NCBI GenBank assembly: GCA_943704525.1 | Contig: CALSCQ010003273.1 | Coordinates: 1 to 13,212, forward strand | Source: Pigoraptor vietnamica | Lineage: Eukaryota; Opisthokonta; Filasterea | Reading direction: 5' to 3' | DNA: 13,212 nucleotides | Shown here: positions 1-8,400 of the stretch, one piece after another | Layout: every line of letters starts with the position of its first letter | Numbering within the stretch: position 1 is the stretch's first letter | Made by a program: the position numbers and the translations under genes | The notes under the pieces: generated by a model | Databases searched by the model: none | Seen by the model: the letters and a program-made list of their open reading frames with translations, nothing else | Told to the model about the DNA's origin: nothing

Positions 1-142
1 ACTTGGCATAGTTTGTACGCGTGGACATGCAGGCTTTGGGAGTGTGGAACTGAAAACTTCACTGATTGCAACAAATTCGGTGATGGTTCTGATACTTAGC
101 AAGCCACAAGCAGCATTACTTCCCAAAACATCCTCGTGCTAA

Positions 143-245
143 GACTCGAAAATTCGGGGGAAATGAAATAAGAGTTGCCCCCACGTCTCCGGTGTCCCCG
201 GAACACCTCCAAACTAAAAACCGGTTCCCCCCGAATTTTCGAGTC
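143..245. repeat. Inverted repeat with 18-bp perfect arms
   Basis: The left arm 143-160 (GACTCGAAAATTCGGGGG) is the exact reverse complement of 228-245. The 67-nt interior holds a smaller GGTGT...ACACC stem near 191-207 and short runs of G and C that could pair. This may be a foldback element, a MITE remnant or a structured promoter element. No target-site duplication is obvious beside the arms. One copy is in the window, so mobility is unproven. Confidence 0.75.
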
Positions 246-451
246 CTTTGGCGAATTTTCAAAAGCTGACCTTTCGTGGAAATCGCGTAATTTTTCCTCC
301 TTTTCGGGCCCGTATAACTTTTTAACGACAATTAAGGTAAACCCCATCCGCCGTCAGTTGACTTGTAAAGCAGTCGTCTACTGCACAAAACAAGAGTTTT
401 TTGGATTGGCACAACCTGTTATGGCTGCTGGGCCTTTGTCCGCGGCCTATT

Positions 452-489
452 TTTGGCGGGAGCCAAATAATTTGGCGGGAGCCGAAAAT
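452..489 (+). promoter_or_regulatory. Tandem E2F-like words
   Basis: Two adjacent 19-nt units (452-470 and 471-489) each begin TTTGGCGGGAGCC, followed by AAATAA or GAAAAT. TTTGGCGGGA matches the E2F/DP consensus core known from animals and plants, and the first copy is also a perfect 6-bp hairpin (TTTGGC-GGGA-GCCAAA). They lie about 590-630 nt upstream of the next start codon. Binding is inferred only from the word. Confidence 0.35.
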
Positions 490-591
490 AATGCAAAATA
501 ATTTTTTTTTGTGATTTTTGGTGCATTTTGCCCCGGATGCAAGTCCCCGGGACCGTGGTAAATCAGGAATCGAGAGTTGCATACCCCGTTC

Positions 592-637
592 AGTACCCCT
601 GAATGGACGCAGGGTTAGTACCCCTGAAATGGACGCA
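592..637 (+). repeat. Short direct repeat, two copies
   Basis: The 20-nt word AGTACCCCTGAATGGACGCA at 592-611 recurs at 617-637 with one extra A. Five nt (GGGTT) separate the copies. Function unknown; it could be replication slippage or a duplicated protein-binding site. Confidence 0.8.
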
Positions 638-837
638 CGTAATTGATTGGGCAACCCGCAATTGAAAGTACTCGCATTTTCCGAATTTTTTGCGATGATT
701 TTCAATATATTGCGTGGCGGGTTTAATTAAAATCTTCCCCGTAATTCGGCCCAAATTTCACCACAGATCAAATAAAGGAGTACCGAGTGTACCTGTAACA
801 TGGCCGCGATTACCGGCGCACCACATGGGCTGGTCAG

Positions 838-858
838 CGTGAGTGACCGTGACTCACG
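838..858. promoter_or_regulatory. Palindrome containing an AP-1/GCN4-type site
   Basis: CGTGAGT and ACTCACG form 7-bp arms around a 7-nt centre. The right side contains TGACTCA (850-856), the classic bZIP (AP-1/Gcn4) site, and the left side a near match, TGAGTGA. It lies about 230 nt upstream of the ZNF598-type start codon and could be a promoter site, but a 7-mer is expected by chance about once per 8 kb when both strands are counted. Confidence 0.25.
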
Positions 859-943
859 ACTCGCGGCACTTGCACACGCACACTCGCGCACAACCCCTCG
901 CTGTCGGACGCACTAAAGAAGGAGGGACGTGCTTCTTGGAGCG

Positions 944-1068
944 GTAGTTTTATTGGCGTTCGCATCCTATCTATCGCTTTGCGCAACTCTCCATTTTTTT
1001 TTCACTTTTTTTTTGGCTGCTTGCTTTGCCAGCACTTTTCGCTTGCGCAACGTTTTTCTCTCCTTTAG
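944..1068 (+). other. Probable 5'UTR intron of the ZNF598-type gene
   Basis: The segment just before the start codon is T-rich (runs near 992-1014) and ends in a good polypyrimidine-AG acceptor, CTCTCCTTTAG, at 1058-1068, 13 nt before the ATG. Possible donors are GTAGTT at 944 or GTGCTT at 929. The stretch is open in the frame of the protein but has no in-frame ATG, and it translates to an F/L-rich string unlike the following protein. Both facts fit a non-coding intron better than coding sequence. The donor choice is uncertain. Confidence 0.4.
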
Positions 1069-1081
1069 ACTTATCTCAAAG

Positions 1082-3061
1082 ATGTCGCGCAACGCTTCCT
1101 CGAAGGCGGCGGCCCCGGCCGAGCCGGACAAGTGCTGCAGTTGCTGGGAGGATATCGAGTACTACTCGCTCGGACCCTGCAACCACCGCATGTTCTGTCA
1201 CGTGTGCACGGTTCGCCTTCGCTCCCTCTGCGAAATGCGCCAGTGCCCGATGTGCCGCGCCGAGTGCGAGCCCGTCATTCTCACGCGCGAGAAGACGAAG
1301 GCGTACGCGGACCTGCGCACAGAGTACACGCTGACGGACACGAAGCTCGGGATCCTGTTCCAGGACGCCACGATCCAGCGCGAGGTCAACCGCCTGTTCG
1401 AGTTTCGGTGCACCGTGTGCGACGCCGCGCCGGAGAAGGGCATGAAGGAGCTGCGCGACCACATGAAGAAGATGCACGGCCTCCACCACTGCGAGCTGTG
1501 CCTCAAGCACCTGAAGGTGTTTGTCCACGAGCATCGAACCTACGACCGCAAGGACCTCGTGCGGCACTCCAAGTCGGGCGATCCGGACAACTCGTCGTTC
1601 CGCGGCCACCCGCTCTGCGAGTTTTGCGACAAGCGCTTCTTTGACAACGACGAGCTCCTCATTCATCTCCGGCGCCAGCACTTCACGTGCTTCCTCTGCG
1701 AGCGTCGCGACGTGCGAGATCGCTATTACCAGGAGTACAACGACCTCGAAGAACACTTTCGCGCCGAGCACTACCTTTGCGAGGACCCCGCGTGCCTCGA
1801 GAAGAAGTTTATTGCGTTTGACTGCGAGATCGACATCAAGGCCCACGACGCCGAGGAGCACATGCAGTCGTGGAAGATGTCGCGTTCGAAGGCGAAGCAG
1901 GCGCGCGTCATTCCGACCAACTTTGGCGTGAACCGCGGCGACGATGGACCGAGCGGCGGCAACTCTGCGAGTCGCGGGGGGCGTCGCTACCAGCAGTTTT
2001 CCGGGCCGCACAACCAAGGACCGAACCCCCAGCACATGCTGTCGACCCAGCAACAGTCGGCGTCATCAGCCCGTCCGGCGCAGGCCCCGCCACCCACGCG
2101 TCCCATTCAGCAGCCGCCACCGCCGGCCCCGCGCCAGCCAAGCCCACCCGCGGTGCCGCAGGCGGAAGAGTTTCCAACACTCGGAGGAGGCCCGGCGCCG
2201 GCGCCGACGACAATGGCGCAGTCGGCCGCGCGCGCACCCGCGGCGACCCCGCAGGAGGATTTCCCCGTCCTGGGCTCCGCCGCTGCGAACAAGAAGGCGG
2301 CACAGCAGCCTACGCCGACACCGCTTGCTGGCATTGTGCGGGCGTCGGGTCCTGGGCGTTCCGCGGCCGTTACGGTAACAACTGCGAGTGCGACGGCAGC
2401 GAGGCCGCAGCAGTCACAGCCAACTGCGGCCGCGCCGGCGCCTTCTGCCGCGTCGTCGTCGGCGACGTCTTCTGCGAACGCGGCGCCGGCGTTTGTCCAG
2501 CCGCCGAATTTCCAGGAGCGTAACCAGGAGCTCATCAAGCAGCTCAAAACGACGCTCGGGGAACGTTTTTCGACGTTCAAGAGCATCTCGGCGATGTTCC
2601 GGCGCGACGAGATATCGCCGCTGTCGTACTACACGCAGTTTTATGAGCTTCTCGGGCCCGCGGCCGGCAAGATTTTTCCGGAGCTTGTCGCGCTTTTACC
2701 GGACCCTCCGAAGCAGCAGCAGCTTCTCGCCATCCACAAGCAGCACTCGCCGACGGCCGCGTCGATTGCCTCGGGCGCGAACGTGTCGCTGGAGGCTGGT
2801 GCGACGAACAAGGTGCTAATCGTGAACTCTATGCGACGGGGACAAGGGAGACACGCCGAGCCCGTGCCGAAGGGACAGGCTCTGCAGCAGAATGCATGGC
2901 GCGCGGAGCAGTGGACGACGTGTGCCGTGTGCGGGCAGGTCGTTCTGGCCAAGGACGCGACGGCGCACGCGGCACAGCACGGGATGTCGTATGCGTCGCA
3001 GAACGACTTCCCGGTGTTGTCGAGCGGCGATGTGCGCGGTCCCTACAGCCGTCGTTGGTAG
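1082..3061 (+). CDS. ZNF598/Hel2-type RING E3 ubiquitin ligase
   Basis: Single coding exon, 659 aa. The family senses collided ribosomes in the cytosol and ubiquitinates small-subunit proteins (eS10, uS10) to start ribosome-associated quality control. Visible order: RING finger 18-58 (C18, C21, C33, H35, C39, C42, C55, C58; the H-to-C gap is one residue longer than in the textbook RING); a run of C2H2-like fingers 110-260 whose segments HLRRQHFTCFLC, YNDLEEHFRAEHYLCE and EIDIKAH match the family; a low-complexity P/Q/A-rich linker about 300-475 with FPxLG-type motifs at 362-368 and 392-398; the conserved C-terminal block 477-552 (RNQELI..., IFPELVALLPD, KQQQLLAIH); a last C2H2 finger (C614, C617, H629, H633); and a third FPVL motif at 641-648. 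The length fits the family (yeast Hel2 about 640 aa, human about 900). ATG 1082 is the first in-frame Met; the frame is open upstream only without a Met. An ATTAAA poly(A) signal follows at 3173. The assignment rests on domain order and motifs and is strong. Confidence 0.93.
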   Translation: MSRNASSKAAAPAEPDKCCSCWEDIEYYSLGPCNHRMFCHVCTVRLRSLCEMRQCPMCRAECEPVILTREKTKAYADLRTEYTLTDTKLGILFQDATIQREVNRLFEFRCTVCDAAPEKGMKELRDHMKKMHGLHHCELCLKHLKVFVHEHRTYDRKDLVRHSKSGDPDNSSFRGHPLCEFCDKRFFDNDELLIHLRRQHFTCFLCERRDVRDRYYQEYNDLEEHFRAEHYLCEDPACLEKKFIAFDCEIDIKAHDAEEHMQSWKMSRSKAKQARVIPTNFGVNRGDDGPSGGNSASRGGRRYQQFSGPHNQGPNPQHMLSTQQQSASSARPAQAPPPTRPIQQPPPPAPRQPSPPAVPQAEEFPTLGGGPAPAPTTMAQSAARAPAATPQEDFPVLGSAAANKKAAQQPTPTPLAGIVRASGPGRSAAVTVTTASATAARPQQSQPTAAAPAPSAASSSATSSANAAPAFVQPPNFQERNQELIKQLKTTLGERFSTFKSISAMFRRDEISPLSYYTQFYELLGPAAGKIFPELVALLPDPPKQQQLLAIHKQHSPTAASIASGANVSLEAGATNKVLIVNSMRRGQGRHAEPVPKGQALQQNAWRAEQWTTCAVCGQVVLAKDATAHAAQHGMSYASQNDFPVLSSGDVRGPYSRRW

Positions 3062-3169
3062 CCTCGTGTCGAAGTGTCGCCCTGCGGCGTTGTTTGCAGA
3101 GGGTTTGTGCGGGCGCGCGTCCTGGAGTCGCCTCGCTTTCGCCATCCACGCAGAATACGTTTGCTACGG

Positions 3170-3178
3170 CTTATTAAA
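3170..3178. terminator. Overlapping poly(A) signals for converging genes
   Basis: On the + strand ATTAAA (3173-3178), the commonest variant signal, lies 112 nt after the ligase stop. On the - strand AATAAG (3170-3175) lies about 200 nt after the SAM-gene stop and overlaps it. The + strand use is the more credible because the same ATTAAA hexamer also follows the 5457-10097 gene. No transcript ends are known. Confidence 0.4.
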
Positions 3179-3240
3179 TTTCGATCAACACATGAAGCGG
3201 TACTTTGTACTGACAGCACGATCAAAGTCCCGGTAAATCG

Positions 3241-3260
3241 GCAACGCAACGCAACGCAAC
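3241..3260. repeat. GCAAC pentanucleotide microsatellite
   Basis: Four perfect GCAAC units lie in the 3'UTR of the minus-strand SAM gene, so its RNA would read GUUGC repeats. A shorter copy of the same pentamer lies at 12683-12694, just past the stop of the other minus-strand gene. Confidence 0.85.
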
Positions 3261-3373
3261 GGCAAGAAGCAAGATACGCGCGACAAAACGCAACGCAGCA
3301 GCAAACAAGACAAAGGCACGCCGAGCACGAATATACACAGCACGCGCGTATGAATGCGCAGTGTGTGGGCGCT

Positions 3374-4832
3374 CTACGTCCTCCGCGAGCGGAGCTCCCG
3401 GTGAGACGGGTGTTCGTCGAGGCCGTTGTGCAGCTGGTACGCCGCCGCGGCCTTCGCCATCTGCGCGAAAACGCGCCAAACATGAGGCACTTTCGAAAAG
3501 AAAGACACAAATCCACGACTTAGATTCGCTGAAAAAATGTTGCCTCGGCACTTCCTTGAATAAGCACACACACCACACACAAGAGACTCAGAGTGCGACT
3601 ATTCTGAAACGCGGGAAGACGAGTCATACTCCCGCCCAGAGCGCGCCCCACCTCCTCCTCCTGCGGAACAGAAGCGACAGCGACCCCAAGCGAGTGCGCG
3701 TGCAGCATTTGCTCCATCGGCGAGTGCGAGTGGTCTAGTGTGATGCGCCTCCGCTTGTCGTCGAGGCCCAGCATCTCGTCAGGACTGTTACCCCAAGGCA
3801 AAATGCAGAGCGGTCAGCGCCACATAAACCTACACAACCAAATTGCAACAGACTGTGCTGAACCGCCAAAAAAAGTGCACCGGCAGTTCAAAGTCCCACC
3901 GCTTGCGCTTCTTGTCCGCGGTCATGCGGTCGCGCTCCTCGCGACGGCGGCGTTTTTCCTCGCGCTTCCGCTCCTTCTCGAGCTCAATCTCCGCCTTTTC
4001 CTCCGGTGTTCGCCGCTACGCACACAAACAGCGATAAGTGACCGAGCAGGCATGCCACCAGCACGCGTTATAGCACATACCCTGCGGATGACCCCTGGTT
4101 TCGATGGGCTGAGGACACTCGCGGCCGGCGGCGGGGGTGGGAAGGCCTTGGGCATCAGGGGGAGCTTCCCCGCTGCATATGGATGACTCGGGTGAGGACA
4201 ACGCCAGCGAACTCGAGATGGGCAACGAGGGTATGTGCCAAGAGGGCGAGTCAAAGCGGAGAGTAAAGCGTGAGAGGAGCGCGCGGGTGTTTGTTCGGGT
4301 CAGGCCGAACCGAACTCGTAACCGTTCCACAACAACACGCAGCGTCAAGACAACAGGACAAGGGGAGTGCGCACCCATTTGAAAACTGTGCACGCCATTC
4401 TTGAGGAGCCGAATGTGGCCCTTCTTCACTTTGAGCGACAGCAGTTCCTCCTCGGACGCCTCACGAAGCTGCTCGCGTTACCGAAAATGGGTTCGCGTTC
4501 AGACATTTAAAGATCAACGCAACAAACACCACGCAGCCCGTCAACCGTACCGCCGTTCACGCACGCAATAGAACAAATTGTCGCATTCGCAAAGCACCCA
4601 CCGCAGCGAGCGAGTCGTATCCCTCGGCCTCAAAGGCATCCGCGTACTGCGGCAGCCCCACGTGGTCGAGCATGCGGCGCACAAGATCCATGTTGGACAT
4701 GAGCTCGTGCCCCGACGAACCGACAGGCGCGTGCGGCGGGGGAAGCTGCGGCGCGAGTTGATGCGCGGCGGCGGCGGCCTCAAGCGTCGCAGCTGACATC
4801 ATGTCGTCGTCGACGCCGTGTGACATCGCCAT
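3374..4832 (-). CDS. SAM-domain protein, six exons
   Basis: Gene model built by hand, 250 aa. Exons on the minus strand: 4602-4832, 4375-4468, 4081-4172, 3900-4015, 3784-3652, 3460-3374. Introns are 133, 202, 65, 115 and 191 nt; donors are GTGGGT, GTGCGC, GTATGT, GTGGGA and GTGGGG, and every acceptor ends in CAG or TAG. All phases join without a frameshift. Residues 1-48 are A/M/P-rich. Residues 50-104 form a sterile alpha motif (LDHVGLPQYADAFEAEGYDS, then EEELLSLKVKKGHIRLL), split by the first intron. A proline-rich linker (about 110-139) is followed by a very charged, probably helical or coiled-coil, E/K/R stretch (143-178), which could also be a nuclear signal. The C-terminal tail ends LDEHPSHRELRSRRT before TAG. 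SAM domains mediate protein-protein or RNA contacts. I do not recognise the full-length family, so the partner and process are unknown. An in-frame TGA lies just upstream of ATG 4832. An alternative splice (donor after 3881, acceptor giving 3774) also keeps frame and gives 253 aa. Confidence 0.75.
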
Positions 4833-4929
4833 GACAAGGCTGTGTGCGACGGTCGCTCAAAGGCGCATGCGCGGGAAGGAGCGCGCCTTCATGTGTTGCA
4901 CTCACTCCGACGGGGACTGTAGCACAGCG

Positions 4930-4972
4930 GTGTGCGTGTGCGTGTGCGCGTGTGTCGTAGTGTGTGTGTGTC
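4930..4972. repeat. TG-rich dinucleotide repeat
   Basis: An imperfect (TG)n/(CG)n tract upstream of the minus-strand SAM gene, alternating purine and pyrimidine over about 43 nt and therefore able to adopt Z-DNA. It is likely in the promoter or 5'UTR of that gene. Confidence 0.8.
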
Positions 4973-4984
4973 AAGTGACTTGGC

Positions 4985-5026
4985 AAATTTTTTGATGCGT
5001 CGGATGATTTGGCGCCCAAAAAATTT
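4985..5026. repeat. 10-bp inverted repeat around an E2F-like palindrome
   Basis: AAATTTTTTG (4985-4994) is the reverse complement of CAAAAAATTT (5017-5026). Between and overlapping the arms is TTTGGCGCCCAAA (5008-5020), a near-perfect palindrome that contains TTTGGCGC, the E2F/DP consensus. Its place in the divergent promoter makes a binding site plausible. Compare the tandem TTTGGCGGGA words at 452-489. Confidence 0.4.
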
Positions 5027-5115
5027 TACGCGGCTGCGGCACATTTTATTTGCCCATACATTGCCCATAGACAAGCGCTTATTCCGAGTTTGAGGAAAAA
5101 TTATTTTTTGGCCAA

Positions 5116-5147
5116 TTTTTTTTTTTTCGCGCTCGGCAAAAAAAAAA
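5116..5147. repeat. T12 - 10 nt - A10 inverted homopolymers
   Basis: Twelve T (5116-5127) and ten A (5138-5147) flank CGCGCTCGGC, giving a potential 10-bp A/T hairpin in the divergent promoter. Poly(dA:dT) tracts typically exclude nucleosomes, so it may keep the promoter open. This is inferred. Confidence 0.7.
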
Positions 5148-5456
5148 TACCTTTCTTCTTTGAGCCGAGATCTCGCTAAACTTACTTACCGAAATCTCGC
5201 CCAATTTTATCATAGTTACAACACGTTACCTCGCGCCTAAGTGCCAAGAAGGACACCCTCAATGAGCCGTCTTCAATTGATGCGCAAACATAGATGCGCG
5301 CAGCGTTTTGGCCTCGCACACGTCGCAAAATGGCACGCAATTTTCATGCTGTGTGATGGCCACGTCCATTGATGACGCCGGGGTCTCTTCTCCGTGTGCG
5401 CGCACCTGCGATTATGCAGTGAGCCGGTACCACGGGCCTCACGGCGTCAGGCGCGG

Positions 5457-8400
5457 ATGGCGTCAAAACGACCCCATCAATGGACAATAGGCGACTTTTT
5501 GGTACCTGCGCTCGTAGTCGTGTTCTCACAGTTGTGCTACGGCTTTACTGTCCCGCTCTTGGCAGTTTCTCGAGATTACTGGGCGAACGGGACTGCGCAG
5601 ATTGGCGGAAGCGCACCCTCGCTCGTCGACGCTGTGCGTGCCGGTGCCACATGGCTTGCGGGAGGCAGCGGACCCGTTGTCGTTGTCATTCGGCCTGCGA
5701 ATGCGTCGCTAACATGGGTGCCGCGAGGCGTGGCCGATCCCTCTCCAGTGTGGGAGAGCGCCCTTGCGCTATCGCAGTCGGACGGGTCGGCGTCAACATT
5801 GTACGTCGATGCACAGGGCGCGGTCGTCGACTGCGGCTTGTGGTCGCTCCCATGGACTCTGCGCGTGGGCAACGGAACGCTCGTTCTCGTGAACGTCACT
5901 GTCCAGGGCTGTAGCGCGCAACTCTCGGCCACCTACGGGGACGTCTCGCTGCTGCGCGTGGATGCCGATGCCGCTTGCGCCCTCCACGACGGGAATTTGC
6001 AGGATTTCGTGGGTTCTCACCTTCAATTTGCGTCGGTCGCCGGCGTGCTGAACATGACTTCCGTGTTCGTGAAGCGCTTCAACCCCTTGGACGTGGCTGC
6101 GGTGCTGGCAGATTATAACGGCGCGAGCTATGGTGCTTGGACGGCCGTGCGCGTTGCGGGCGTGAAGTCCTTGTCGGGAGGCCTGCTGTTAGCACGGGGT
6201 AATGCACGAGTGGACGTGTCGCACTGCGACTTTCGGAACGTGTCGGCCGCCACCGCGGGTGGGATTGTTTCTGTGGGCGGCACGGCCCAAGCAACCGTCG
6301 CGGACACGAACGCAACGGACGTCTTTGCCCTGAACGGCGCCCTCGCCGCAGCAGGCGGTTCCGCCGTTCTGCAAGTGAGTCGATGCATGCTCGTGCGAAC
6401 GTCGTCTACGTTTGATGGTGGGGCGTTCTATTGCGGCGGCACGTCCCTGTGCTGGGTGCGCGACACGTACTCTGCGTACTCGACCTCGTCGGGATCGGGA
6501 GGACTCGCTCTCTTCATCGACAGCGCCCGCGGGATTTTTGAGCGTTTGGATGTGTTTGCGGCGACTGTCGCGAACAACGGGGGCGTGATGCGCATCCAGG
6601 GTAGCTCGTCTGTAAGCATCGACGGGTCGCACTTTTCGCAGTGCGGTGCGGATGGCTACGGAGGGATTTTCAACATGCTGCACTTTGTCTCGGTGTTGAT
6701 TACGAACACCGTGTTCCAGTCGCTCTTCGCGGGCAACGGCGGCTTTTCTTTCAGCGATAACTATGCGTCGACGATCCTGCGCAACTGCACCGTCGCGGGA
6801 ACGCGCGCGTCGCTTTACGGCGGAGTGACTGTCATTCTCGCCGCGTCCCTCATCCACTTTGAGAACGTCCTCTTGCACGACCTGCGTGCCGGAGTGAGCG
6901 GCGGGCTCGCGTACATGTCAGGCAATCCCACGGTCTCCGTTGTGAACAGCACCGTGTTGAGGTCGCGCGCGCTCAAGGACGGCGGCGTGTTCTTTCTCAC
7001 CTCCGCCGCGAACGCAATCGTCGACGGATCGTCGTTTACGGAAGTGTCTGCTGCGGGCAACGGCGGCGTCGCGCTGATCGAGGCGCAGTCAGTGGCGCGC
7101 ATGACGGCGACCAACGTGACGAACGCGACCAGCTCGTACGGCGGCGCCTTTATGCTGCGGGGAGGCGCGATGGTGTCCGTTTCTCTGTCAGCGTTCGCCG
7201 GCTCACGCGCGCAAGTCGCCGGAGGCGTTGCCTACGCGCGCGAACTGACGTCGGTTCGCCTGACGGGAGTTCGCATCAACCTAGCTGTGGCCGGGAATAC
7301 CTCGCAGCTGCACGCCGACGCTCTCGGTGCGAAGGACCCGCACTTCAACTCGGCCGCCGACGCGAACGGCGGTGCCGTGTTCCTTGGAGACGCTGCGTCA
7401 CTACTGCTGCAGTCAAGCACGGCCACAGGGTGCGAGGCGGAGGGCTCCGGGGGCTTCTTGGCGGCCGTGGGTCCCTCTGTGAGTGCCGTCGTCACCGATG
7501 CGACCGTCTCTTTATCGCGCGCGTCAGTCGGCGGGGCCGTCGCCTTGGCGCTGGGCGCGAAAGGGACCTTTGTGTCTGTCCGCTTTGATGTGGCGGGCGC
7601 AGAATCGGACGGCGGCTGCGTGTACGCGGGCCAGTCGGCGTCGCTCAACCTCACGGACGCTACCATGAAAAACTGCTTCGGTGGCGTTTCGCGCTCCACC
7701 TTTGGGGCGGGTGGTGCGGTGTACATTTCGCTCGGAGCGCGCGATGTGCGTCTCGTGCGCACCACGATATACAACGTGAGTGCGGTATTGGGTCCCGGCG
7801 TCTATCTGGCAGGCGCGCAGCACAGCGCGCTGTCCATGGACGCGGCGAGTTCCGTGTCTGGACTCCTTCCCATCGCAGAGCACGAGTTGCCCGCTGACTG
7901 GCGGGGTGGCAATCTCGTCGCGAGTGCGGTGAGTCGGCTCACGTCGACGACCGACGTATTTGCGGTCGAGAGCGGCGTTGGCCTTCGCGCCTTCGCCGTC
8001 GCACTCATCGACGCCTACGGCAGCCGCGTGTCCGTTTCGTCCGACAAGAGCCTCGCCGTGCGCCTGCGGGCCGACTTTTCTTCGAACCCGCAGTGCAGCG
8101 CATCCTGCCGTCTTGTTGGCGACCTCGAGAAGAACTTTGCGACCTCGTCGTCGGTGTCGTTCACCAGCGTACGCGTGTTTGCGCCCCCCGGGTCCTATCA
8201 GCTGCACCTGGATTCGGCGAGTCCGTTCCTCTACGGCGACCTGGATCCCGACGCCGACCGCCGCGCATTGCTGGGCCGCTTTTCGTTGACCGTGAACATC
8301 ACGGAGTGCGCGCACACGGAGCTTCTCACCATCGTCGCCATAGACAGCGATCCCGAGCGTATGGCGTGGCAATGTGTCGAATGTTCGCCGCCCTGCATCC

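Larger units (their letters stand above)
1..928. other. Upstream intergenic region with small repeats
   Basis: No convincing gene. Reading frames here are short, have no recognisable motif and lack the GC-rich third positions of the real genes. The stretch is AT-richer than the coding DNA around it and holds an inverted repeat (143-245), tandem TTTGGCGGGA words (452-489), a duplicated 20-21 nt word (592-637) and a short palindrome (838-858), described separately. The last 100-150 nt probably carry the promoter and start of the 5'UTR of the ZNF598-type gene. The first ~130 nt could be the tail of a gene outside the window, but nothing shows it. Confidence 0.6.
3062..3373. other. Convergent 3' region between the ligase and SAM genes
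   Basis: No gene. It holds both 3'UTRs: the ligase from the left, the SAM-domain gene from the right. Contents are the overlapping poly(A)-signal candidates at 3170-3178, a GCAAC pentanucleotide run at 3241-3260, and CA/GC-rich simple sequence up to the SAM stop codon. The two transcripts probably overlap or nearly meet tail to tail. Confidence 0.6.
4833..5456. promoter_or_regulatory. Divergent promoter region of SAM and beta-helix genes
   Basis: No gene in 624 nt between two head-to-head start codons (4832 on -, 5457 on +). The SAM side has a TG/CG-repeat tract. The centre is AT-rich, with a 10-bp inverted repeat (4985-5026), a TTTGGCGCCCAAA palindrome and a T12/A10 pair. The right side is GC-richer leader DNA. 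A near repeat GAGATCTCGCTAAA / GAAATCTCGCCCAA lies around 5166-5204. A shared bidirectional promoter is the simplest reading but is inferred from layout only. Confidence 0.5.

Noticed and set aside
929-1081. N-terminal extension of the ligase by 51 hydrophobic residues
   Set aside because: It would begin at GTG, has no ATG, is T-rich like an intron and ends in an acceptor-like CTCTCCTTTAG; the family starts near the RING finger.
4081-4172. Alternative frame of SAM exon 3
   Set aside because: The other open frame cannot be joined in phase to both exon 2 and the charged exon 4 using the GTGCGC and GTATGT donors, and has poorer GC3.
5394-5456. Upstream extension of the beta-helix protein
   Set aside because: It begins at GTG; the first in-frame ATG is 5457 and is followed at once by the signal-like hydrophobic stretch.
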